A stretch of 64,000 bases of DNA from Takakia lepidozioides (Eukaryota > Streptophyta > Takakiopsida > Takakiales > Takakiaceae): positions 11,966,001-12,030,000 of the forward strand of contig CM060734.1 in NCBI GenBank assembly GCA_030704615.1, given 5' to 3'. Shown here piece by piece: positions 1-9,972 of the stretch (within the stretch, counting starts at the first letter, position 1; the number at the start of each line of letters is the position of its first letter). A program made the position numbers and the translations under genes. The notes under the pieces were generated by a model. It was not told the origin of the DNA, did no database searches, and was given only the letters and a program-made list of their open reading frames with translations.

Positions 1-59
1 GCTTAGGGCACTACAGAAGAGAAACGAACGAACAACAAGAGATAGCAATTAAGCAAGTT

Positions 60-205
60 GCCAGGTCCAGTCTAGGTGTCGTGATGTTTTCTTGCTTCCA
101 CTGCAGCTCATGTAGCATCGAAGCTGGACTGATGGCTTGTCTGATCAAGAGGAAGTGTTAGATTCTATCCCGGTGGGTGTGAAACAGGGCCCCCGTTTTT
201 ACTAA
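60..205 (+). pseudogene. Possible reverse transcriptase scrap at window edge
   Basis: One plus-strand frame reads a short stretch ending in IPVGVKQG. This resembles the G-V-K/R-Q-G motif in front of the catalytic box of many LINE reverse transcriptases. The match is only a few residues, the frame breaks at once, and no second motif is present. It may be a remnant of a LINE unlike the two families annotated here. Nothing else is recognisable in the first 200 bases. Confidence 0.25.
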
Positions 206-744
206 ACAGTATGTCTGTATGAAGGGGGTGTTGAACGTGTAGAATCAAAGTTAGGGTAGGTTCTTTCCGTTTGAGGTACTTGGGGAGAGGTGGGGGTATG
301 AACATACTTAAGTTGATTTGGGTCAATTGTGGCGAGTAGATTGACCGCTACCGGGAGGCGTAGGAGAGGGTGAGAGGTACTAGGTATGTTTTGCTGTGTG
401 AGGATGAGGATTGTGGAGGCATAAGGAGAAGAGTGACCTGCAAATTGTGCCCAGTGAAGAGCTTCGTGAGTAAGGGGGCTAGAGGGGGGGTGAGCAAAGC
501 CCCGACCTTCCCAGATGTGCTGGGTAGCACTACCCGTGGCTCCAAAGATACAGTCTCTATGATGTGGGCTGGAGAATATGTGCAAGTCCATAGGACATGT
601 CAGTGGGCTGGAGTGATACGAGTGGATGAGCTGAAAGGTGTTGATAAGTAAGGCAAGAATATCCTATGGTATGGTATGATGTGCACATGTCGTTTCTAGT
701 CGAGCGAGGGATCGTGGTTTCTTAGGAGGGGTGTCTTTGAGGTA

Positions 745-1760
745 TCAGTCAATAAGCCAGTATAATTCAGTAGCAAAGTCTTGCTTCGGGGGTTGTAGGG
801 AGTGTGAGTATTCGTTTGTTGTAGAGTACTTTTCCCATAGCCACGCTAGTCGATTATTGGGGATAACCCCAATGAAGCGGCCATGTTGAGCATAGATGTT
901 GGAGAGGCGAGGGCCCATGTGAATAAGTGGTTGGTCATGCTTGACATCTTTATCAGGGTTGCATTCAGTTATGCAGATGTGTACGTTGGGGGCAGAGATC
1001 GGTTGGTGGATGTATCGGTTATCTATAGGTTGGGTGGGGGTGGTGTGTTGACCGCGAGCTAACCATCTTAACAAGGGTTCAAGGAAAATGATAAATAGGT
1101 AGGGGCTTAGTGTGTCACCTTGGATGGTGCCTTGTAGGATGGGAATTGGGGGGGTGGAGCCATAGTAAGAGCCAGAGTATTGGGTAGTGTTGTTGGTGCA
1201 AATGTTACCGATGAGTTGTATTGCATCTATAGGGTATCCTAGGTCAGCCATAACAGCCAATAAGCGGGGATGGTCAAGGGATCCGAAGGCGTTTTCGAAG
1301 TCAATGTAAAGGATATCTATCTTGTTTAGTGAGTTTCGGTCTTCAAGGGCAGATAGGACATATTGATTTGTCTGGTGGTGCTGCGGGTAGCACGAAAACC
1401 TTTTTGGGGGTCGCTTAGGATGCGGTGTTGTTCACCATAGGTAGATAGCATTTTAGTTAACGTGCTAGTGAAGAGTTTATATATAGTGTTTGCGAGGGCT
1501 ATGGGCCTATAGTTGCTAAGGTCAGTGGGATCCCTTTTTTTAAATAGTAGGATGGTTCGGCTGTGCTTCCAGAGATGTGGAATACGGTGGAGCTGGTAAC
1601 AAAGTCGGAAGAATTTAAAGAGGAGGGAGTGGACTTGGGTCCAAGTGCTTGTAGTATGGCGTTTGGAATGAGGCCTGGGCCTGGGGCCTTAGATCGGGAT
1701 AGCGCTTTTAGGCAGGAGTGATACAAGTCTATCGTGAAGAGGTCTAGAATACGGTTGGCG
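745..1760 (-). pseudogene. LINE A reverse transcriptase domain, broken
   Basis: Successive minus-strand frames contain an RT finger block with SKAPGPGLIPN (about 1670-1700), a block with QKGFRATRST (about 1400), the first catalytic-aspartate block YIDFENAFGSLDH (about 1265-1300), and QGDTLSPYLFIIFL (about 1090-1130). These are the usual RT blocks in the right order. At the expected place for the second catalytic box (Y/F-A-D-D, about 985) the frame reads TSA, stop, LNA, so the active site is lost. Stops separate the blocks. The frame below 745 continues without a recognised domain. Confidence 0.7.
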
Positions 1761-1820
1761 GAGGATCCTCGCTTTTCTAGTGAGAAGCCACCTAGATCAT
1801 GCCATGGGTAGTGTTTGACT

Positions 1821-2399
1821 TCAAAGGTAGTTAGGTGTGTGTCGGCTAGGATGTAAGCAGTTCACCACGGTGGGTGTGTAGGAAGGCGAGGCCTGGAGCC
1901 AAATTTCATTTTTGATGTCTTCTGGTTTGGTTAGTAGATAACCGAGTTGGTGTGTAAGGCGGTCTATGGGCGGATTAATAGCACGGTTGAAGATGGCTTT
2001 GTAGGCTCTTTTAGGATGATCGTGTAGTAGCTGGCCAAAAGAGGCGACAATATTTTTGTGGTTGTCGGTGACTTTTTGCTTGGTAATTATGAGATATGCT
2101 GCTTTTTTTCCTTCCCTTCCGAGTTTGGAAAGGGCGGCAGTCCATTGAGAAATAGATAATGGGTCCTCCGGGGGGGGGGCATCATGGATTGACATATAGG
2201 TAGTGTTTGAGACAGGTAATGCAGTCCGTTCGCCAGTTATTATAAAGAGGGGGCCGCAGGTGATGGTATGATAGTAAGGGCCCGACGTATGGTGTGGTAT
2301 GCATTGAGGTGGGAGGTCCACGCGCGTTTTTGAGTCCGGGTGAGGTATCCACCGTTTTGTTTTGAGCAAGTGGTTTGGAAGGTCGGGGGGGCAGAGCAT
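1821..2399 (-). pseudogene. LINE A linker between endonuclease and RT
   Basis: This minus-strand frame follows the endonuclease and precedes the RT. It contains SQWTAALSKLGREGKKAAYLI and LLHDHPKRAYKAIFN, both matched by copy 2 at 25005-25184 with a few substitutions. Copy 2 is cut off exactly after this second block, so copy 1 is the only place in the window where the downstream RT can be read. There is no known catalytic motif in the linker. Confidence 0.6.
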
Positions 2400-3680
2400 G
2401 TGGCTAATACACTTTTAGTCATTTCTTGTATTGTATATGTGAGTATGATCTCGGCTTCGATCCAGGAAGCCTCGGGGGCTACCAGGAGGTTAATATTGGA
2501 GAGTATGGGGGAAATTTTGTGGATAAAGTTTGAGGAGGCTGGATGAGAATGTTTCTGGAATGCATTGATGTTATGTTGGGGGTATGGGTGAGAGAATCCT
2601 GGGTTGAGGGGGTGGGGTATGCACATCCGGAATGGGTCGGAAGGGTATAAGGGATGGGGGGAGGAAGACTGAGACCGGATAGTGGTCCGAGTTGCATAAG
2701 CTATTGATGTGAACGTGACTAAGAATGTGGGACGGGATTACATTACAGGTTTTGAGGTAGAAGCCATCAATCAGGCTTAGTGACGAGTAATTGATACCCC
2801 CTTGTCGGGAGTATTGATAATCCGCAGGAATGTATTTAAGATGCAAGGTCTGGGTGAATTTAGCCCAATCATGGTCTATGGGGGTTTATGGGTACCATTG
2901 AATGAGTGCCCTAGCAGCGTAATGCCCCGTTGAAGTTACCAGCCAATATGATATGGTGGTGTTGGTTATCTAGATGGGTACCTGTGTCTAATATAGTGTT
3001 AAGTGTTTCGGGTATGAGGGGGAGGTCGTCGGCATGTGAGGGCATATACAAATGTATGAGGGTAATAGGGCATAATGCTGGCACGGGTATAATTGGATGA
3101 TTTGGAGGTGAGATCGGACGGGGATAGGTATGGTTATTTTAGTGGTTGTGCTAGGAGAGGGTGTGTACGAAGGATGCCTAGCGCAACACCTCCCCTAGCG
3201 GGTTTGTATGGTGCAGAACGGCGTGAGAGACATTGTTCGGCTGTTGGGGGATTACCATATAAGAGGAAGTAATCTGGTAGAAGTTTATTTATGTAGGAAC
3301 TGCTAGTGTTGTGGGTATGTAGTTTGGTTTCTTGTAAGAGGAAGATATGTGGTTGCGAGGATTCGGCGAAAAGATGGAGTAAGCTTTGGATACTAGTGGA
3401 CAGAGCTCCTACATTCCAAGAGGTGATAGTAAGTGCAGTGGTGCCAATACCCGGGGTGTTGGGCGCGTGGTTGGGAGGAGGGGTGGAGGGGGGTACCTCG
3501 GGTGGGGTTGGCGCTATTGTGGGGGGGGTTGTATCTGGGTATCGGGGTGACGACTTTAAGTGTGGCAGAGAGGATATCTTGGGATAGGAAGGGGAATTTA
3601 TTGGTGATTAGGTAATGGGCTTGATCGGGTGGGGGTGATGCTATGAGGTGGTCTCTGAGAATTTTATGTACCACTCCTGT
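2240..3680 (-). pseudogene. LINE A endonuclease region, broken
   Basis: Overlapping minus-strand frames (2240-2626, 2571-2846, 3393-3674) match LINE A copy 2, including the block LKYIPADYQYSRQGG and the terminal endonuclease motif LCNSDHYPVSV near 2690, where S-D-H is the conserved catalytic end of AP-like endonucleases. The middle (2850-3390) is homologous but full of frameshifts. In intact LINEs this domain nicks the target DNA. Confidence 0.65.
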
Positions 3681-4129
3681 GCTGAATTTAAGAGGTTGAG
3701 TGAGTTGTGGATCTCGGATAAGTAGTGTGGGGGGGCCAAATAGTTATGAGGGAGCGGGGGCAGCTTTTGTAATTGGTGTAGGAGAGAACGGATTTGTGAG
3801 ATGGAACGGGAGTGGAGATATCCATTACAAGTTTCAGGGAGGGGGGAGGTAGTTACGATAAGGGAGAAGATGAGTTGTGATGTAGGGAAGTTTTGAGTTT
3901 GTGGAGGGCTTTAGAGAAGGCTGAGTAGCAGCTGGAGGGCAGTCCAAAAGTTGCAATGTGATGCGTGGTTGTGTGGTCAGAGCATTGGTAGATAGGGAAG
4001 AAGGGTGCAAAATGGTCTGTGATGTGGCAGTAACTATGTATGAGTGATATGGTGTCCGGTTGGAAGTATTGGGTATATCTATCTTGTGCATCTGCGGGAA
4101 GTTTACTAATAATTATACTGATAGTGGTA

Positions 4130-4170
4130 GGCCCGAGTTAGGATGTATATCGCCGCATCGTAATAATATT
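4130..4170 (-). other. Degraded 2A-like motif in LINE A copy 1
   Basis: The minus strand reads LLRCGDIHPNSGL, against LLRCGDIHPNPGP in copy 2. The final NPGP needed for ribosome skipping has become NSGL, so this copy should not skip. Flanking residues (INTC before the motif) are conserved between the copies, confirming the alignment. Confidence 0.7.
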
Positions 4171-4739
4171 AGGTCTACACAGGTGTTTATATAGAGATTA
4201 TTTGGTGTGGGGGGGGTGATGGTAATAGTATTTGGATTTACTTGGAAATAAAGGATGGCGCCCATGCCGGCCATGAGTAATTTACTCACGTTGGTGGTGA
4301 ATATGGTGAAGTATTTTGAGGGTTTGCGAATTAGTGGGATGTGGCGGGATTATATGATGAGGGGGGTAGTGATCAAGAGCTAAGATGGTGGAGCATGTGG
4401 CTGTTAGGGGGGATGTAGTGAAGGTGAGGTATTTGGGTAGTTCTATTGGTGTACCATGATTGGGGTAGAGGTTGTGCCATGTAAGTGGGAGGGATTTTCA
4501 AACGTGGGGATGGATGTGCCAATGGCTTTGGATGGGATGGATGAAGAGTATCCATCTGTTCGTGTAGGTGTGGTGTCCTCACGTGGATTGACGGTATTCG
4601 TGAGTACGCGGTCGAGTATGGAGGTGTAGAAATGGATGATTGTTTTGATGGGCGGATGATAACTAGAGGAGGTGTGGGTGAGTGGGCCTGGATGAACCCG
4701 GGGGGGGGGGGTGGTAAAGTATGGATGTAGTGGCGGTTA

Positions 4740-5992
4740 GGGAATTCCAAAACGGCCTTGATGTGAAATGCATTGCAATTCACTTGATCACCCCCCTAAA
4801 AGTGCGCAATTCAATTGAACTGCTAAAACTAGCTTGAAAACAACCCTAATTTGAATTGTCAACTAGCAATTCAATTGAATTGTAATCTATAATTTTTAAC
4901 TTATTTCTGTATATAATATATAATGTATATATATTCAAGTTATACTTATACACATATAAGAGTATAATCTAAAAATACATGTTGCCCGTCTATTCTTGCT
5001 GCCCCTCTTTCTTGTGTCCTTGAGGAAATTGTGGAGTTGTGAAGCTAGCCTCAGCCTCAGCCTCAGCGAGAAAGGGAGAGCCAGAGAGGGAGAGAGATCA
5101 GCAACTTCCTGTGATTCACTGGCAAAAGAAACATGGCTGGCTCTGAAAGAAACAGACAAAATCAAACCTGACAACTGATGAAAGGCTTCCCCTGCATCAT
5201 CATGTGATCTCCTAACACTAGTATTTGGCCCAGGAAAAAGAAAACATGTGTTTGGTTTGAGAATTATCAAAAATAATATTGTTTCGATACCCTTACAAAG
5301 GTATCATGTTGAAGTTGGGATGTGTGTACCAAACTCTTACACGTTGATACTCTTACATTGGTATCATATGTACATATTTAAATTATACATATATGCATAC
5401 AAAAATATAAGCTAAAAATGCATGTTGCCCGTCTATTCTTGCTGTCCGTCTGTCAATCCTTTGCCCGTGGTAAGTCTTGAGCCCGAGATAAGCCTAAGGG
5501 AGAGCGAGAGAGGGAGAGAGAGAGAGGAAGTCACGAAGCGCTTGTGAAAGCAAGATTGTCCATCTTTGTGGATGTTGGTGCCAATATATGGCTATGTACA
5601 TATACCAAACGGGATGCATGTGCACGACATACAGACTGTTCTGCACAGCTAATAGCCAGCGAGTTTTAGCTATTTTATCAAAAGCAGGATCATTGTGATC
5701 GGTTGCCACTTCCCTGTTGTCAACAAGGTAGAGACATCTTATCTAGAATTGACTCCCACCCGTTGCGGGACATAATTCGATATATACAGAAATAAGTTAC
5801 AAATTATAGATTACAATTCAATTGAATTGTAGTCAACAATTCAATTGAATCGTAATTGAATTGCAAATTAGGGTTGTTTTCAAGCTAGTTTTAGCAGTTC
5901 AATTGAATTGCAATTGAATTGCGCACTTTTAGGGGGGTGTGATCAAGTGAATTGCAATGCATTTCACATCAAGGCCTTTTTGGAATTCCCTA
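4740..5992. mobile_element. Non-autonomous DNA transposon with ~190-bp TIRs inside LINE A
   Basis: Sequence starting GGGAATTCCAAAA at 4740 reappears as its reverse complement ending at 5990-5992. The two ends stay aligned inward for about 190 bases, down to the motif TTATTTCTGTATATA. Short AATTCAATTGAATTG units recur within both arms. GGCGGTTA occurs at 4732-4739 and again at 5993-6000, an 8-bp target duplication (9 if the next G is counted). Long arms and an 8-9 bp duplication fit hAT or Mutator-like elements. No transposase frame is present, so it must have been mobilised in trans. The interruption falls in the LINE A leader. Confidence 0.8.
4969..5550 (+). repeat. Internal diverged duplication within the TIR transposon
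   Basis: The block AATGCATGTTGCCCGTCTATTC and its surroundings occur twice, near 4972 and near 5415. Each is preceded by an AT-rich ATATATAC-type stretch and followed by a purine-rich GAGAGGGAGAGAGA stretch. The copies differ by substitutions and small indels over roughly 130 bases. This is probably an old internal duplication of the element's filler DNA. Confidence 0.55.
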
Positions 5993-6360
5993 GGCGGTTA
6001 GACAAGTCTTCCACTTGGTAGTGGGTGTATGTAGTTGTGTGGGTAGGGGGATGGGCATGAGTAGATTTTTGGGCAGTGGATGTGGATGAATTTCATTCAT
6101 TTGTTTGTGTAAAGAGGGCTTTGCTGCAAGGGGGAGGGTGGCAGTCTGTAGCGGATGAAGGGCCGTGTATGGTATCAGGTGGATGGATGATCTCAGTGGT
6201 GGGTGGGTGAATACTGTCCAGATGGATGAACTTGGTGGTAGGTGGGTGGGTTCTGTCCAGATGGATGAAGTACAATGGATGGATGAATGAGCGCGGGTGA
6301 GCAGGGGGTGAGGGTACAATGAGTGTGTGAGGTGGCGGTCATGAACTGCCAAATGGCGAC

Positions 6361-6751
6361 GGCGGGAGGATCGGGGTGTATCGGGGGTACGTAGGTAAGA
6401 TTAGGATATCTTTGTATTACAGCTCAGACGGTGTGGGAGAGTGCCTGACGTGAAGTTCCAGAAGTTGTGGTCTGTCCTGTTTGGACTTCATAATCTCTAG
6501 TGCTCCATAGTTCTTCTGCGCATGAGCTTGCAGAACAGTGGTTACAAACATTGAAGATTGACTTAGGCTGGCTCACTTTTTCTCAAGATCACCCTCCTCT
6601 TTTTCTAATCTGCATATCATCCACTTTCCAACATGATTTTTTAATACAAGTTTTGAACTTTTTTTCAAGTCTAACATCATTCCACCTAAATCCAGGGTTC
6701 CGGACCCAACGAACCTTCACAGCCTATTCATGATTTAGATGTTGTCACCAG
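6361..6751. other. Intergenic DNA left of the FYV7-like gene
   Basis: This lies between the presumed 5' end of LINE A copy 1 and the SINE-like sequence. No gene, RNA or repeat was recognised. The short frame at 6500-6733 has no motif and no splice context. Confidence 0.4.
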
Positions 6752-6990
6752 CAGTCAATAGCTCAGTTGGTTAAGTGCACTGAGTGCCACCCAGGTGATT
6801 CTGGGGTCAAATCATGCTTCTTGATGGGTGTGGTATTCTCTTCTCCTCCTTCCCTGGGCGGTGGCCCACTTATAGGCCTCTATGTCGCGGTTACAGTGAC
6901 AGAGGTTATTTTCTCCTCTCACTATTAAGGGGCCTGATTTGTGAGCTGTCGCTCCCAGGTGTTTCCCTTTTGAATCTTTCGATGAATGTG
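6752..6990 (+). mobile_element. tRNA-derived SINE-like sequence
   Basis: TAGCTCAGTTGG at 6759-6770 fits the RNA polymerase III A box (TRGCNNAGYNGG), and GGGGTCAAATC about 40 bases on resembles a B box with two changes. A tRNA-like 70-base head is followed by unrelated sequence rich in CTCCT/CCTTCC, as in plant SINEs. The cloverleaf is not complete, so this is not a functional tRNA. No poly(A) tail or target duplication was found and the 3' end is a guess. It sits about 200 bases upstream of the FYV7-like start. Confidence 0.45.
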
Positions 6991-7186
6991 ATGTTTAGGT
7001 GTTCCTGATCACTTTTAGAGCATTGCACGCCATGGGTTGTGCTTGTATTGCGCAGTAAGCTTGTATGCCAAGTGAGATGGAAGGTAGAAACAAAGAGAGA
7101 GAGAGAGGTGGTGGGTGTGTGGTTTTTGGAGGGGAGGTTTGTGTAGGAGGGCAGTAGTAGCCAGTGGCAGATTCTGAGCAACAGCC

Positions 7187-7805
7187 ATGGAGAGGAAAGA
7201 GGATGCTGCAGGAGAGGGTGCGGGAGGGGGTGGTCCACTGATGAAGAGGAAAAAGAGAAGGCTGGGCGGAGGTGGGCTGAGCCTGGAAGCGTTTGCGTCC
7301 GCGAAGAGCAAGCCCATCGTGACTGCCTCTCAAATTCGTAAGCTGCATGCAATTTTCTCTGTTTCGAGTTGGGAGAAAGCTCGTGCCGCCTACCACTCAT
7401 GATTCTTTTTCTATGGTCGAAGAAGTGTTCCGTGATCTTGTATGAATCACAGGTTAATTTTAGTCTGGTACTAGTTGCCTTCAATGGAAACTACTTCGCT
7501 AAACCCTAAACCCACGATCTCTGTCTTACCTTTATCATCAGTTGAGAGGTTCTGTTGTATTGAATTTCCGCATGCAAGATGTCGAACAGCCTCTTGCTAT
7601 CGACTTTCGTTGTGATTCTTTCATCACAGGAAGCATCGCCATGTGAGTCTACACAGCAAGTTGGATTGAAGATTCAGGGCATTAAATCTATCCCATGGAG
7701 TATAGTGCTTGTTGAAATCGCTTGATGAGGTGCAGACCTCTATGGGTCTCCATGAGACTGTTGCAACGTTGGTGCTTTAAGAGTGATATGCTAATGGGGT
7801 GAGCG

Positions 7806-7838
<33 letters not shown>

Positions 7839-8698
7839 GTGTTCAAGAGAGTAAGATGCTGTTGACCGAAGTATTGCGAAGTGATGTGGGTGCAGGGAAG
7901 CAGCGACAGTTGTATCAGAATGCCAAGAAAGTGCAGAAGTACCGCAAGCTTGTGAAACACTTGGCTGAGGAAGGTCATGCAATTGAGGCCCAACGGAATG
8001 TCCCTAGTAGGGATGCAAAGGTGATACTCTCAATTTACCAGTCTTTCACCATCCCTGCCTTCTATATTGTGTAATTGAACTAGACCTAGCTACATCAGAC
8101 TAAATTTTCTGTATAGGGGTTTGAGCAAATGGTTTCAAGAGTCCGGTGTCCTGATGTCATGGTCTATTGTCCTTTCAAAGCCTGCCAGAGAATAGAGTAC
8201 AAGAGCCACTAGGACCAGTTGGAATCTGGTGGACACCCCCTGTCCAGAGAGATGTGAGAAGGTGTGATTCTACTAACTTCTCTGGATTTTTATACGGGCT
8301 GTGATCAGCAATATCAAAGGGGTGCTGAACGGAAACAATCTATTTCTGATGAAGATCAACTCGGACCATCGGCAGTTAAAGGCAAACAAGCTGTCTCTGC
8401 AAGGAAAAACAGTGATACAAACAAAAAGGAGTCCATTGGAGCTTTCAAGAGGTATCATAGCAAAGTGAGGGCCCCAACTCATCGAGAAGAATATGACAAA
8501 AAGAAGGCACAAGAGGAAATGGAATGGAAGGAAAGGCAGGAGGCTATAACCATGCAGCAAGCAGCTCAGAACAAGGCACATAAGGAGAGGAAGAAGGTGC
8601 AGAGCAAAATGAGGAAGAAGACAGAGAGAGGACAGCCAGTAATGAAGCATCGGGTGCAACAGATACTGGACACTCTGGAACGGCAGTTGACAGAATAG
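7187..8698 (+). CDS. rRNA-processing protein FYV7/CCDC59-like, 3 exons
   Basis: Three exons, 7187-7337, 7896-8020 and 8309-8698, join in frame into 221 residues. Donors are GTAAGC and GTGATA; acceptors are GGTGCAG and GTGATCAG. The N-terminus is basic and glycine-rich (MKRKKRRLGGGG, a likely nuclear/nucleolar signal). The middle has NAKKVQKYRKLVK. The C-terminal half is a charged coiled coil ending in RGQPVMKHRVQQILDTL, close to the conserved G-Q-P-x-M-K-x-R signature of Fyv7/CCDC59 proteins. Those are nucleolar proteins that work in early small-subunit rRNA processing. It is intact, with no internal stops. The start is the first ATG before a conserved reading frame. Assignment rests on the C-terminal signature and overall charge. 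Confidence 0.75.
7799..7843 (+). repeat. TCTCTG/TCTC microsatellite in FYV7-like intron 1
   Basis: A pyrimidine-rich run of TCTCTG and TCTC units lies about 50 bases upstream of the exon 2 acceptor. It may add to the polypyrimidine tract, though it is too far away to be the tract itself. Confidence 0.7.
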
Positions 8699-8740
8699 GG
8701 TGCATTATATAGGGTGCATTACATAGGGTGCATTATACTC
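8697..8740 (+). repeat. Triple 14-bp repeat in the 3' UTR
   Basis: AGGGTGCATTA plus a TATAT/CATAT spacer occurs three times in a row, starting directly at the FYV7-like stop codon. Confidence 0.7.
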
Positions 8741-9972
8741 TTTTCTGAGGACATTTGAGCTAATCTTCCACTGTACTGTTTCTTGCAGCAGTAGGCATTT
8801 AGATGTCATTGCTGGGGTAGGGTCTTGCTTGTGAGAAGTGCAGTTACTACAATCATACAAAGTCATCTCTTCATTCCTGGACTCCGCAATCAGGATTAGT
8901 GCGCATGTAGGCAAACTATACAGAGTTGGCATGGTTGATTATTATGCTGCGAGCTCTTGAAATGTAAGTTCTGCAGAAGTGCTGGAGTCCAAACTGCTAT
9001 GTACAATGCTGGCAAGGTGATAGGTTGTTGCACAATCTGGAGCACTGTGTAGCAATGCTTCACCAAGGTGGGGAACTTTGAAAAGGTGCGAGTGGTCTTG
9101 CTAAATGTTGGGCCATATTTCCCTTTATGTGTTTCTCCATCAGGGCAGTGTTTTCAAATCACTGCCACCTACAACCTTTGTTTTCTGTCAAGGCATTGAG
9201 TTAACACTACAGCAAATAGATGCCTGTGTGGTCCCCCCCATAATCATCTGATGCTTTTTTATGTTTGCTTGATACACAAACCTTAACTGCATGCCAAGTC
9301 CAGTGTTTACAACAGTGAAATACCTCTGCTTTCAAAACAATTGCAGTGAACCAAATTGGTGGTAAATTTGCATGTGCGAATCCATTAGGAAAACCATTGC
9401 AGTAGGCCATGGTAAAGAGCCAGCTTAACTGGTACACATGGGACTTGCTTCTAATTCAAGATACCCAAATTAAATGTGAATCAAACATACACTTAATGCT
9501 CTTTTAATTGGCACTGTGGCACTGTGGTAAACTGTGAAGGAATATGAGGAAAGAACTCTCTTGACAGGTAGGTAGACGAGTCACAATTAGGAATACCCAC
9601 AATATGCAAAGATCTGCTCATAGTAAAAGTCAACAAATATTATCTGACAATGGTGCTTCCCAAAGTATCTACGTCTGATGCTACATGGTGTCTGAAGGAG
9701 CATTTGTACTATCGTTGACAACTATAACTACATCAGACACCACCCCTCCTGTGAAATGGTCATCATAGGAAAGCTTTCTCATATCGACCCAGTCAAGACT
9801 ACAGTTGCTTAGAGTAACTGCTTTCACATTACAAAAATGGGAGGGACTCAGCTTTCCTTTATCCCGAGATCTTCAACTGACAACCCAGAGGGTAAGAGAG
9901 ACCAAGAGACAGTGTGCGCTTGCCCCAGTAGTACTACTGCTGCTACCAAATGAGAGCTGCACCAAATACTTC
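8741..9972. other. Shared 3' region of the FYV7-like and PMT genes
   Basis: Convergent intergenic space. It must hold the 3' UTR and polyadenylation signals of both genes, but no signal can be assigned with confidence. Short frames here (8705-8932, 9207-9437, 9805-10209) lack motifs; the last is antisense to the PMT terminal exon. Confidence 0.5.

Larger units (their letters stand above)
202..6360 (-). mobile_element. LINE family A, copy 1 (decayed, interrupted by a DNA transposon)
   Basis: A non-LTR retrotransposon lies on the minus strand, with its 5' part at high coordinates. Reading 5' to 3' it shows a proline/histidine/threonine-rich leader (about 6360-5993, then 4740-4200), a degraded 2A-like motif (4130-4170), an AP-type endonuclease region (about 3680-2570) and a reverse transcriptase region (about 1760-745). 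It is interrupted at 4740-5992 by a transposon with inverted repeats. Endonuclease residues match LINE A copy 2 at 22.4-25.2 kb closely. Many stops and frameshifts show it is dead. Both outer ends are approximate: no poly(A) or target duplication was found. Confidence 0.7.

Noticed and set aside
8264-8308. ATG at 8264 as start of a separate gene
   Set aside because: The first 15 codons are intron; an AG acceptor at 8308 joins the frame in phase to exon 2 of the FYV7-like gene.
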